The position numbers were made by a program, and so were the translations under genes. Below are positions 48,560 through 60,926 of a stretch of 64,000 nt of DNA, piece by piece (positions within the stretch are counted from its first letter, which is position 1; each line of letters starts with the position of its first letter). This DNA is from Rhodamnia argentea (lineage: Eukaryota > Streptophyta > Magnoliopsida > Myrtales > Myrtaceae). The DNA lies in assembly GCF_020921035.1 (NCBI RefSeq), contig NC_063159.1, forward strand, positions 9,712,501 through 9,776,500, given 5' to 3'. Below the pieces are notes generated by a model. That model was not told the DNA's origin. It made no database searches and was given only the letters and a program-made list of their open reading frames with translations.

Positions 48560-49748
48560 AATATCTTTCTGTTTTCCCATTGAACTTCGACTTTCAAAGG
48601 AAGAGAGCCAACTGTTAGTTCTCTATGCTTTCAGTTTCAAAGTCGCAAAAGGCATTTATGAACCGCAATGTGCAGGTTGAAAGCATAGCCAAAAGGCTTC
48701 AACAACTCTGATCCTGCTGAACATCATGTGATTATTGACACTATCATTCATTTCAAAAGCATTATGAATCTGGTCATCCACTATTCCCCCCCCCAAGCCT
48801 CTCCCCAAACACACCCAAAACCAACAATCACCACCTTTTTCTCTATTGTCAGTCACAAATCAAAAGCCAAGAATTACAACGGATTCAAGCCAGAATCACT
48901 TGCAGCCAAATAAATTTTATGAAATCTTGGCGCAAGGGCATAGGGTCAAGAAATTTTACCGAAATGGTCATAAAAGTACAATGAAGAAATCATGAAAGTT
49001 GCACTAAAGGGCACCCGCCAGCGCCCGTTAGGTCCATCGCCGTCTCCACTTGTCATAACAAGCACAGTTCTTCCAAGATGTTTCTTAACAGCACCTCAGA
49101 GACCAACACGAAGGAGAATCATATGCTGAAGAAATGACAGTAGAAAACATAGGCAAGTTCTTTATGTTCATTGCCAAAACTTAGCCCACCTGATCTTCAT
49201 CCCACCTCCAGCTATGTGATGGTTGAACAAAGCTTTGGAGTTTTGAATTTGGTGAAGGGAGAAGAAAATAAAGCCGGCAGACCTCAGAGAGTAGTTTTGG
49301 AATTGCACATCTAATAATGATGAAAAGGTTCTCTTAAATGCAACAAACGCAACACTACTCTGTAAAATATTGCAGGTAAAAGAAAAAACACTTAGGAGAA
49401 CTTCGAAAACAAGTTAAAAATCCAATCCTTACAGAAAAGGGGAACAAGGAAACTAAGACGTATTGGCACATCTAAACAGCTTACTAACTTGGACACACCA
49501 ACTTATGTCTAGTCTGTAAAAGACTACTTACACACTCCTCAGACATATGCTCAAGAAGTTCAGACTAACTCACCAACAAAGGAATGACTTTTCTTCACTG
49601 CTTCTTGGGAACGAAGTTTTTGAAAATATTAACCCTTAATAGATAGATTTGTGAAGACCTTTGGCCAGGGATGCATGGAGAAGACCCAAAAGCTCATCGT
49701 GTTGTCACCAGTCATATGGAAGATGCAACAACCAATCGTCAGGCATGT
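48560..49748. other. Spacer and 3' UTR of 2-isopropylmalate synthase
   Basis: No gene is supported. Sequence next to 49749 should be the 3' UTR of the minus-strand gene. Confidence 0.5.
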
Positions 49749-52700
49749 TTACACGGACACTGGGGTTCTCTCTGCAGGAACCTCTGACGGAGTCTGCTCC
49801 ACGAAACTTAACATCTTGTTCAATGCACCAACATAGGCCCTCACACTTGAAACGACAATATCCATGCCCGCCCCAGTACCACTGGTATTTAGACAATAAA
49901 TGCAATACTTAAAGTTTATGCGAAGTAAATTAACATGGTTTGTAAACATATTAAACACAGGCTGTACCTGAAGGTTCTGTGTACAGTCTCCCCAGTTAAA
50001 GCATGTGTAGATGTGTGATTGTTTTCGCCACGGATCAAAACTCGGGTTGTGGCTATTGCATCAATGCCCTCTGTGACAGCGTTCATGGAGTACTCAAGAA
50101 GCGCTGCAGGTACCTGCAGCAATAATATGGTGATTGCTTCAAAGGACTACCCAACTTTTAGATAAAGTGAGAATCTTCAGCTTAATGCAGGAGAACATCT
50201 GTCAGTTCTGAAAGTCAACTCTCGAGAAAATGAATTCTAATTTTGTCCACTTTAATTGGTACTTGTAATTATTTGCAATGTTACTATGATAATAAACTAA
50301 TGATTATACTATACCCTATATTTGAAAGCAACCAGATCAAAAATATGTTTTTGGTGGTAAAAGGAAGCAGCTTTCCATACCTGATTACAATGACAAGATT
50401 CTAACGTGTTCTCCTTATTCATTCCTTATTAAATTAACACCGAAAATATCCTACTTCTCAGACAATGATAGTACAAAAGTAAAATAATATTTGGTAGAGG
50501 TATTTTTTGACTGACTTTTCAATAAAATATGGGTGTCTCAGGATAAAATCGAAAATTCAAACCTTAACAATTAGATCAACAGCCTTGTATGCTGAATCCA
50601 CAGGTCCAGTACCGACAGAACAAGCAATATGCTCTTTCCCATCAGCACCAATAAGTTTCACAGTTGCCGTCGACAGACCAAGAGTACCACATGTAACCTG
50701 CAAGGCATTTGAGTTTGATTTTCTCACCAGACAGATTGGAACTGAAATCACCACAGTAAAAGCTGGAAAAACTAGGCAGATATACCTGTAAATCATGAAG
50801 CTTCCATACAACCGTTGGTTGAAAAACTTCATCTGATACCAGGGCTCTTATGTCAGCATCAGCAACTCTCTAGCGCAACAAAGAAAGCAGTCACGCACTA
50901 CGCCTTCCTCAGAGCCAAAAGAAGCAAGCATACAAAGCCACAACTCACAAAGAGGATAAAAAGAACTTACTATTGTCTTTCCTTATGAGAACTTTACATC
51001 ACTTTTTCAACTTGCGAGTTTTAACGGCTCAACGTATGACTCTATATACTAGTACTTTATTTGTCAACTGTTCAATTGCTGCTTAATCATCTCCACAGAT
51101 TCAAAAGTTCCACCATTTGTAAAAGGTGGGGGATGGTCTTTACGTTATTTTTAACTCAGTATTCATGCTACCAATGAAGTGTGTATTAAGTCTATCTGCA
51201 TGCATGCTGAGACAAAAGGAGTACAAAATGGTTCGCATTCCGGAAACATTGGATAACTAAGCAGATCTGAACCAACCATCCAGTGAACTAAACATGGCAA
51301 GAAACAGAGACTTAAGCCATCCATTTTGCTCTGACCACCTTATGGATTCACAAGGAACTACCTCCACAAAAATCATTACACAAACAAGATAATCGGAAAA
51401 CGTTTTAAATTAAACGTTGCAGTGATGGAAGGGATATGCAGCAGTGCTGCCCACATTCCTCTTGACCCTCTTACCCAGAGGAAAAAAGTTGCAATCATCC
51501 TTGTATGACCGTTCTGTTTTGTATTATTCCAAACAAAGTTTGAACATGTGTGTGCATATGTACACAAAGAGTGACACCATGAATATGAATAATTAATATA
51601 AATGCAAGTAACCAATTATAAAATGGTCAAATTATGGACTTATTCTAGTCTAGTAAAATCAGAAGATCAAACACACAGCGACACTATTCTTACCCACCTT
51701 TTTCTGCTCAGCTACTGCCTTAAACCGCCAGAAGATATTGTCCAGTTGTTCACCATCAATATCATAACCAAGCTGAGAGGACAGATAGAACATGAGAAAA
51801 CGATCACGATAAGGAAACTCGCAACTAGGGCAAACATGAAGTAGGGAAAAAAATGCTGCTTACCTCGTGAAGTTTATTTTTCAAAGCATGGCGCCCACTG
51901 TATCAGATAGATTTGACGAAAAAGAGGATAAATTTAAGACATACTTGAATGTGTGAGAGCAAACTTCAAAACTTCAAACAACCCAAATGCACAAAGAAAG
52001 TGACACAATTCTGAGAGGGGAAAATAACAGTAACACATCAATGAACTACATGTCAACGGCACATTTTCCCACCATTCCATGAAACGTATTTATCAATTAG
52101 CACCCTTTTTCCAATTTATTCACTTATAATTCATAAAATAAGTGACAGATTAGAAACATCAAATATCAATTAACACCCTTTATCCAAGTTATACACTGAC
52201 AATTCACAAAATAGATTGCCCTCACTTATCTTGCTATACGAGACGAATTTGATCTTTTCTAGTTTTGTGATCTTCTCTGAAGCATTAACTTTATCAAGTA
52301 TAATAGCGCAAGGGGCTGCTAATTTCAGAAAATGTTGCCATTTACCATCCACTTTTGATAGAGCCATGCTAATTCCACCCCCATATCAGCTCCATCCACA
52401 CGCTAATAAAGTAAAACCACAAAAGTACCCACACTTTGATATCGTTCATCTACTTCCTTTGTCCTCTAGCTTCTCCCTGTTCATCAATTTCATTTTGGGT
52501 ATACGCATACCATAAATATCCATTGGTTATGGTTTCTGGCAGGTACTTTCCACCATTTCTTCTATTTGGACTAGAGTTTGAACTGATGATGGCCAGATTG
52601 GTGTGTGAATGGTTTTGCAGCACACTCGAACCATTTCAAGGAGATCTATGTGCAGGAGGTCATGGATTCTTGTCTAATCTGTTTCGTTCCTCTTAGATCC

Positions 52701-53284
52701 ATGAGAAAACTTTACAGTCCCCTTCAAGAAGTGTGTTTTGCAAACCTAGATGATCTGCAAGTCCACTTTCCACACAAGAAATTACATTTATCACAATACC
52801 AACAGACGCACACTCCCTCATCACCTTTGAGATCCTTGTAACAATCATCATCACTTTGCCAACGAGTTTCTTCTGCTATCATTCATCACCAACACACAAA
52901 TTCTCAACCAAGTTCCTCATCTTCCTGGACACCAAAGCTGCACCACACCAGCAGATGTGCAATTCCAGAGCCACTGACTTCGCTGGCCAACTTGGCCAGA
53001 CCAACAACATTGCTGCCATACCAAGCTACGAGTGGCTAGTTGCCACTGTTGGGTTTCCATTGATTTCAATTTGTTTGACTGCAATTGATGCCCGATCTCT
53101 CACTGTCCTCCATCTGTCCCTCTCTCTGCCCGCACCTCCCTATGGTCGGCTTGCCAAAACCTCACAACCACAGTCCTAGGCCGATCAAAGGTTGACCACC
53201 TCAAACAGCCTCGATCCGAGTGGTCATGGCGGAATGCGCTTAAAGCTTGAAGCAGCAAGGGTTGGTGGTTGACGGCAGATGCAC

Positions 53285-53324
<40 letters not shown>

Positions 53325-56300
53325 AGATTTGATGGTGCAGATGTGTAGTGGCGAAGGTAAGTGACGAGTCACGTATTACAGCGGCAGTGCACGAAGACCA
53401 GTATTAGCGGCGGCATGTGGCTGAGAGGCTAGTTTGAGCAGGCTAAGTGACACAGATGGGTGCAGGACTCACAAGGATACTTTTGTCACCTAAGTTTCTG
53501 GGGTTTGTACGGAGCTAATCTGGTGGTGGAATTAGCGTGAACCTTTCTAGTAAGCAATACATTGAGAAATTTTGCACTATGTACTTACATTTGATAAGTT
53601 AAAGCAAACCAGAACCTTTGCAAAGGAATTGACACAATTACCACAAAAAGCCCTCACCTCAATTTTCCAAGGACAATGCCCGCCTCATTGGATCGCTCGA
53701 GTCCAATATCTTCAGGAGATATAATTTCATATGTACTTGGGTGTTTCAGCATTCCGTCCTATAAGGGGGAAAAGAAGAACACTGTTAGAGGCAATATCAT
53801 AGTTGTCAAGGATTTTTCCTCAAATATATTTAGATGTCAATTAGAATGAGAAATCAATATACGAACTAAAATCCCAAGAAATTAGTTTGATTACTGGAGT
53901 TGCTTAAGTTTTGCACTTATATTTTGAGCAGCGACCAACAAAATGGACGCATTTGGCAATCTTCCTTGCTGTAAAGTTTTCTGAAAATTGAAACAAGTCC
54001 TCTGTAAACTAGGAGACAAACAAAATGATATTCTCAATATTTTCCAATAGGAACAAGAAGAAAACTGAAGGCCTGTTTGGTTCTTGAAAAATCTAAAGAG
54101 GTTACAGTTTCGAAGATTCTTACCATGGCTCAATTAATTTCTTCAAAAGTGGTGTTCATTATGCAAACGCTTAGTGCTACTCTTGTTCTATTCCTTCCTA
54201 TATTGACTAATCCTCTTTTATCTATTATATATGTTTAGATTGTGCACTGCGCCTCCAAGCATATCCACCATTCATAACCCACATCAACAACCACCAGCCG
54301 TCAGTCTCTACAAAACCTAGGATAAATATCCTTAAAATGCCACCAAAGCTTAAATCATCTCCTTCAAGTTTAGTTGCTAAAGAAAACATCATCTGGAACA
54401 GAGATCAAAAGCTAGAAGAATAGCATTTAGTGCTCCAAGAATCAATGTCTTAAGAGGTAAAAAAAATCATATATTTAAACTCCACATCCAGCAGTGAACT
54501 AGGCAAAGAAGTAAAAGAAAAAAGAAAAATTGGCAGGGCAATGTTAGAAGACCATAATATATCAGTTTAAGCTCCTTAGTTTTGACAGGGACCACAATTC
54601 AAATGATGGCAAAAGTTTCCAAGCCACATGATAAGAAACCAATAAGGAGATTTATCTCACCAAAGAAATGGGACACTAACAGTTAGGCATCTAAAATAAA
54701 CTGCTGAAGAAATTATTCAAGAAAAGGAAGCAAATAGGTGAGAAGAAGCCACAAAGTCAAAGTTCACAGCCACTGACCTGATGGATGCCACTTTCATGAG
54801 CAAAGGCATTAGCTCCAACAATAGCTTTATGAGGTTGTACATGCAAGCCCGAGTACTCTTCTACCTATAAAATTGTTAAACAGATATTAGCAGTACAGTT
54901 GATTAAGGTAAGAGAAATATGAAGTCAAATTTATATACCATTATGCTAGTCATGACAATATGATGAGTATTGATTCCTGTGTAAAGACCTCCCATTACGT
55001 GCTGCCCTCTGCATTTTAAGGCCATTACCACCTATAAAAAAAATTTATTAGGAAAGACAAAAGGTAAGGAAGATTAGCAAAACAAGAACAGAAAATGACT
55101 CCAAACGATTTTCAACCAAACTGCAAAAGGAAACAAACAGGAAGATGTTGAATCTAAATATTCATAAGTACAAGCACCAATGACATCCATAGAAATTATT
55201 AGCTGTTGCAACTGAATATTCATAAGTACAAGCACCAATTACATGCATAGAACTCATTATGCTGTTTCTCTCCAGCTTATATAGTCCTCACTATGATACA
55301 TATACTCAAGTCTTATCTTGAGAGATCTAACCACACCCTTGTAGGTTAGGGCCATCCATACGGCTTACCCTAAATCCCGTCATTGAGCTCTATCTCTCGC
55401 CAGAGCTTCTGACCGGCGCTTCTATGTATCCAGATCACATCAAACAAGCTTTTCTCATCTTACAGTCTAAGAATTGATCATTACTAGCAGCGGTGCAGCG
55501 AAATGAGTTAAAACTTTACATATTCCAGCATCATTCAGTTCCCATTCAATAGTGAAAAATGCATGCTAAGAGAAAAGTATAGTTGAAAGGACACGGACCA
55601 TTCAGACCTGCAAAAACTGAGAAAGAGAAAGGAAGGAGCAAAAATGAATTAACAGCACACAAGTTTTCATATCTTTCCTTTTTGTCCCTTTTGTTTCTTG
55701 GTATCCTTGCCAATATACTTCAAATGTACTGACACTATACCCAGCTTCTTCTCTATAAACATCCCTTATCAAAAAGCAGAACCTGTGATAATTTCATTGA
55801 TGCTAGAAACTAAAAAGCGCCTGTTAGTTCATCTATATATGGCATATCATAAAATAACTGAAAACATTACTACAGTCCTTAAATATAAACTGATATCACA
55901 AAATTCAGGGTTGATAACATGAATAGATTTGTTTACGGTGTCATTTGAATTAGAAGCATCAATTCAAAGAGAATCTTTTGATTACGACCATCCTCCCTTC
56001 CTACATATCCATTCTCCTCATATGCACAATCACTCAGGGAAAATCAAATATCCATGCCAGAGCTGACAGTCACCTCTTCCAAAGAAGCATTTCCAGCTCT
56101 TTCACCAATGCCATTAATTGTTACTTCCACTTGTCTTGCCCCAGCACATGCGCCCTGATTTCAGAGGTCCTTAGATATAAGTTCATGGTCGCTAAAAGTT
56201 TTTCATTCAACTAGGGAGGATAAATATCCACATACCGCTATGGTGTTGGCTGTTGAAAGACCAAGATCATTTTGGCAGTGTGTGGAAATGATAACATTTT

Positions 56301-57751
56301 CTATTCCAGGGGTATTCGCTTTTATGTCAGCTATCAGTTTACCAAACTCTTCAGGAATAGTATAACCCACAGTGTCGGGTATGTTGAGAGTTGTGGCACC
56401 TGCCTTGATAACTTCACCCAGAACTTCATAGAGAAACTCCCTCTCCGATCTAGTTAGAAATCAAGGTTAAAAAAGTCCAAATTAAAGAACAAATAGGATT
56501 TTGTACCATTCCGAAGCTTCATACGACCCATTAGAAAATCATATTCATCCACTATAGGAGGTGCAAGCAGCAGTAATCCTGTCACTCAAAGCTAGTGACA
56601 CCAACAATAGTAAATACTGAAATGCAGCTGCAAATATCCTCAGGGAAACGTATAAAACGAGCACAAGAGGGAAGAAAGAAATGATTCCCACAAGATTGGC
56701 GAAGGACTCCGAACAAAGAGGAATCTTTACGATATTAGGCCACAATTGCAAATTCAATAGATATGCACATTGGTGAGTATATGTAGCAGTGTGCGAGGAA
56801 AAAAGCACGTCATCACGCTCGAGGTGGAGTAGAAAAGCCGCTTATTTATACCCAAATGCAAGCAACCATACGTAACACCTACAAGAAGGTGGCCTACAAA
56901 TTGTATGGAAAGTAAATAGACAATGATCAATCGGATGATTAACAAACTCGACTGCCACCAGGAACCAAATAATATATGACAAAGGACATGCAGGACATGC
57001 AAAGACAGGAACTTGGTAACAACCTGCCAGCATCCTCAGGGCTGAACTCGACATCATCGCAGCCCAAGCTCCGGGCGAAGGCCACCATCCTCCTGGCAAT
57101 GTCGAGAACCTTTTCCTTGCTCATCTTCAGCTTATGCTCCATGTGGATCCCACTGGTGGCGATGAAGGTGTGTATCCTCGGCCGCTTGGCGTAGCGGACG
57201 GCCTCCCAAGCGGTCCTGATGTCCTTCTCGTTGCACCTGGAGAGGCCGCAAACGACGGGGACGTAGCCATGGGCGTCGACGGCGTTACCGACCTCGAGGG
57301 CGATGGCCTTGACGGCCTCGAAGTCGTCCTTGGAGGAGGTGGGGAAGCCGGCCTCGATGACGTCGACGCCGAGCTTGGCGAGCTGGCGGGCGATGTCGAG
57401 CTTCTCCTTGGAGGTCATGGTGGCGCCGGGGGACTGCTCGCCGTCGCGGAGGGTGGTGTCGAAGATGCGGACGTAGTTGGGGTCGGGGATGCGGTTGGGG
57501 ATGTACGGAGGGCGGCGGGAGGGGGAGGGAGGGGGAGCGGCGGCGGAGCATCGGATGGCGGAGCAGGGTGGTTGTGGCGATGGGGGAGATTGGGAAGAGA
57601 AGCGAGGGAAGGTGGATGATGATGATGATGATGATGTTGGGGTATGGCGAGAGGAGGGGAAGAGGGAGTAGAGTCTGGGAGCGAAGGAGGAGGAGGAGGA
57701 GATGGAGATGGAAGAGAAATTAGGGTTGATGAAGGTGGAAGCCATGGCCAT
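49749..57751 (-). CDS. IPMS: 2-isopropylmalate synthase, chloroplastic
   Basis: Condenses acetyl-CoA with 2-oxoisovalerate, the first committed step of leucine synthesis, in plastids. Twelve exons on the minus strand: 57751-57024, 56449-56236, 56154-56074, 55031-54939, 54864-54778, 53758-53658, 51897-51864, 51772-51698, 50869-50786, 50697-50563, 50113-49968, 49881-49749; all in frame, 636 aa (Arabidopsis enzymes about 630). Residues 1-80 are Ser/Pro rich (plastid transit peptide). Catalytic blocks: [11 protein letters not shown] (99-109), [24 protein letters not shown] (His300) and [15 protein letters not shown]. Exons 9-12 encode the C-terminal LeuA allosteric domain ([34 protein letters not shown]), so it should be leucine-feedback sensitive. 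Methylthioalkylmalate synthases lack this domain, which argues for true IPMS. A second ATG at codon 3 is also possible as start. Confidence 0.96.
52091..52235. repeat. Short imperfect tandem duplication in IPMS intron 6
   Basis: TATCAATTAGCACCC at 52091 and TATCAATTAACACCC at 52164, followed by similar AT-rich sequence (cacttataattcataaaata against cactgacaattcacaaaata); period about 73 bp. Confidence 0.7.
53287..53323. repeat. GA microsatellite in IPMS intron 6
   Basis: Perfect (GA)n run of nearly 40 bp within the 1.76-kb intron between exons 6 and 7. Confidence 0.95.
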
Positions 57752-57840
57752 CGGCGATAGAGAGAGAGAGACAGAGAGACAGAGAGAGAAGAGGACTGAG
57801 TGGGGAGTGGGAGTGAAGAAGAAGGGCCAATAGAAAGCCT
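57752..57840 (-). promoter_or_regulatory. 5' leader and proximal promoter side of IPMS
   Basis: Upstream of the IPMS start on the minus strand, with a GA/CT-rich stretch at about 57760-57790 typical of plant leaders. No TATA box was placed. Confidence 0.45.
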
Positions 57841-58066
57841 TTAAATTTTAAATTAGCTGTTGATAGACAGCTTTAATTGAATCACCATTTTAGGGTTGCC
57901 CTAGTGAACCATCCTTCGAGCTTGAAAAGGCGTTTAGAATTTCGTTCCCCAGTCTTGTCAAAAAGTTTAGGGTTGAAAAATCGTGAATGAAAGAATAGAT
58001 TTTCACAATCTCCACACAGCATATATAGCATACTGTGTAAAATAGGATATGATAGAATTGGATTCA

Positions 58067-58360
58067 AATAGGGTTAAGATTGGGGGGGGTCATAGGACAT
58101 GCGTATTGTTATTGGTTAGGTCTAGCCCCAACCTGGCTGCTAATGAAGGCCGCCTTTTGACTAAGATTTGCCAATGCAGGTCTCGGACTTTCTGCATTAT
58201 CAATGAATTTTTTTTTTTTCAACTGCCTTTATTGCCCCCTCACTAACATTGGGCACTGGTCATCGTTTCACAGCGACAAAGGACTCTTTTTCTGCCAAAT
58301 TTTCCCTTCGCTTGTTGCACCCAATTTCCATATAAGGCTTCTAGTTGCCGAGGCATCCAT
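58067..58360. repeat. Imperfect long direct repeat, copy 1
   Basis: Shares long phrases with 59606-59940 in the same order and orientation: 'aatagggtta', 'ggtcataggncctg', 'caacctggctgct', 'ggactttctgc', 'tcaactgcctttattgcc', 'gactctttt' and 'aaattttccctt'. The copies differ by many substitutions and indels, and copy 2 has an extra AT-rich insert of about 60 bp. No gene. Confidence 0.85.
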
Positions 58361-58369
58361 TATAACACT

Positions 58370-58965
58370 TTTGAAAATGAATTTATGTTTCGGAAATACT
58401 TTCGAAGCGTAAATTAATTTAGCAATATAACTTCTGAAGGCGTAAACCGTTTGATTACGTAACATTGCATTTCCACTTCTGAAGTAAATTCCAACCGTTA
58501 TAAAAAAGAAAAAGAAAAAGTTACTTCTCTTTCGGAAGTAGAAATCTCTCAACATCAATATCTCTGTCGATTTGATCTCTTTTCATTTTCAACGCCTCTC
58601 TCTCACAACCACGCCTCCAAGTCTTGCACTCGTTTGCCGCCGCGAACCCAAAAGAGGGGCTCCGAGCTCACCAAACCCCGGCTACGGCAACACCGGGGTC
58701 GTGTCACCTTGGCGAGCCTCGCGACAAACGTATCCGGAGCGTCGATGCGATCGTCACCGAGCATTGACCGGTGGCGCGGATGGCAACACTTTTGTTTCGT
58801 AAAATCAAAAATCAACTTCTACTCCAAAAGTTTTGATTTTTTTTTTATCAAAGAAAAACGTTCGATAACGGTTTAAAATCAATTTCTAAAACATTATTAA
58901 TACAAAATCTTTTGCAAAAAATTATTATCAGCGATTGAAAATTTTCTACTTCATTTTTAATTTTT
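58370..58965. mobile_element. Non-autonomous terminal-repeat element, copy B (putative)
   Basis: AT-rich arms with a GC-rich core (about 58610-58790). Its right arm carries ATTATTAATACAAAATCT (58893-58910), the reverse complement of 7845-7862 in copy A. It begins right where the homology of repeat copy 1 stops, as if inserted into it. No transposase frame; ends approximate. Confidence 0.45.
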
Positions 58966-59605
58966 TAAAATTTCTTTAAAATTACTCTGAGGATTCGGAT
59001 ACCTCGTGCCATGGTTCTTGTGAAATAAGATAGGACAGGAAATCGAGTTTTCTGAATATCTCTCAGCCGACCTATGTTGTAAAGGTTGATGCATGAATGT
59101 TCTTTTCGGACCGTAGTTGCTAAGAAGAGGGGGCGGTGGTATGTGGTACTGTTGGAGAGTTCTTTGTTTCGGCACTCAAAGTACAAGAAAGAGGCTTGCT
59201 CTGTGGCAGCAGATAGATGGAAGGAGGAAAGTTGAACCAACCATCCAATAGCGCGCAACCTATAAAGAAAGTACTCACTCATTTTTTCTGTTCATAGTTT
59301 ATCTTAACCCTTTCAACAAAGCTTTAGATTTGGAGGACGATTCAATCAGACGATCAAAAGATCAGGTCCATAGGAGCTTGCATTCGAATCCTTTTCTTTA
59401 TATATGATGTCACTTCTTTCCTTCTGCTTTTAGTGAAGTTCCGGGCTTGAGTTCAATCCCAAAATCTTCGTTATTATTATTTTTACTCTTGCGGCAGAAG
59501 ACGGCGATCCAACAACGATGGGTAGCGGCGGGCGATGGCTGGTGGGGGTGGGAACACGTGAGTGAAAGAGTAGGTTTTCGTTATCTGCAGAATAATTGTG
59601 TCAAA
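58966..59605. other. Spacer between the two direct-repeat copies
   Basis: No gene is supported. Minus-strand frames at 58957-59282 have no domain or splice context that I recognise. Confidence 0.4.
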
Positions 59606-59940
59606 TAGGGTTAGATTGGGGGGTCATAGGCCCTGTGTATTATTATTGCTTAGGTCTGGCCCAACCTGGCTGCTATGAAGCGTTAAATTGATAGATATAA
59701 AGGTCCAAACAGTGTTTTTTTCTTTTTTTTGGGTCAAAAGGTCTAAACATTGATTAAGATTTGCAAAGTCAGGTTTTGGACTTTCTGCTTTGCTAATGAA
59801 AATTTTCAACTGCCTTTATTGCCCTCATTAACATTAGGCACTGTTCATCGTCTCTTTGAGACAGCCCAAAGGACTCTTTTCTACCAAATTTTCCCTTTGC
59901 TTATGGGAACCATTTGCAGATAAGGCTTCCGATTGTCTGA
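59606..59940. repeat. Imperfect long direct repeat, copy 2
   Basis: Second copy of the unit at 58067-58360; see that entry for shared phrases. The distance between copies is about 1.54 kb. Confidence 0.85.
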
Positions 59941-60926
59941 TCCATGCTCAGTGGCAGCGTCGACAGTTGCACTGCTGCTCCAGATTTGTTCGTCGCGAGG
60001 CTCGCCAAGGTCACACGACCCTAGGATCGCGGTGGCTGGGGTCTGCCGACCTCGAAGCCCTCACCTGGGCTCGCAGCGGCGGCAGCCAAATGTGAGACTC
60101 GAGGCTTGTTGTCCTCATCGATGGAGGTGGGGACAGCCGACTTCCTTTCTAGCGTTCTCAACTAATCCCCTGGGGTTGTACCAATCAGTTGAAATTGTCT
60201 CTCTTCAACGGAAAAGAAACCCCGTAGTCGGGAAAGAGGAGAACCGACCCCAAGAGTGGACAATTCAAGGGGACAAAACACAAGAAAAAGTAGAAACGGA
60301 GGAACAGAACTGTAACTCATTTCAGTTTTGAGTTCTTTACGTTTGCGACGGTCTAGTTCACAAGCACACGTATACTCTTACTAGTGCATAGAAGACCGAA
60401 AAGAAATTCGTGTGCTTCTGATTAGAATTTCATCGTGGGTATGTTTCAGAGAGGAAACAAACTAAGACCAGAGGGGAAGAAGGGATCTATGTGGAACATT
60501 AAATCTGTGTACAAGTCGAAAAAGACAGAAGAAAGATGAAGAATCCGTGAAGACCCTTAAATCTGCATGCAAGGCGGAGCAGCTGACCCCAACGCAACCT
60601 AAGTCGATACAAACCGGCAGCCAAATGCCACCTATATCCTTGCTACCCAGATTTCGGCCATGCTCTCCCAACATGCATCACCGCCTTTTCCCTGCCATGC
60701 AATCTCAAAACCCAGTCCATCACAGAATGCAAACTATGAAGCACCAACCAACTTCACAAATTTTGGATGATATTTTGCAATTTCACTATTGCAAGATCTG
60801 AACATCACCGATCGACCAAACCATCCATCCCGACTTCATTATTTCACATCTCTTTATACCTTTAACACTGGCCTGAAAAGAGAAAAGGAGGAAAAACAGA
60901 CGTAAACTTCCTCATGTAATTACATC
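59941..60926. other. Spacer and 3' UTR of the UBX-domain gene
   Basis: No gene is supported; overlapping short frames exist on both strands. The stretch before 60927 should hold the 3' UTR of the minus-strand gene. Confidence 0.45.

Noticed and set aside
57134..57619. 161-aa Gly/Val-rich open frame on the plus strand
   Set aside because: Exact antisense of IPMS exon 1; high GC content keeps the opposite frame open. No domain.
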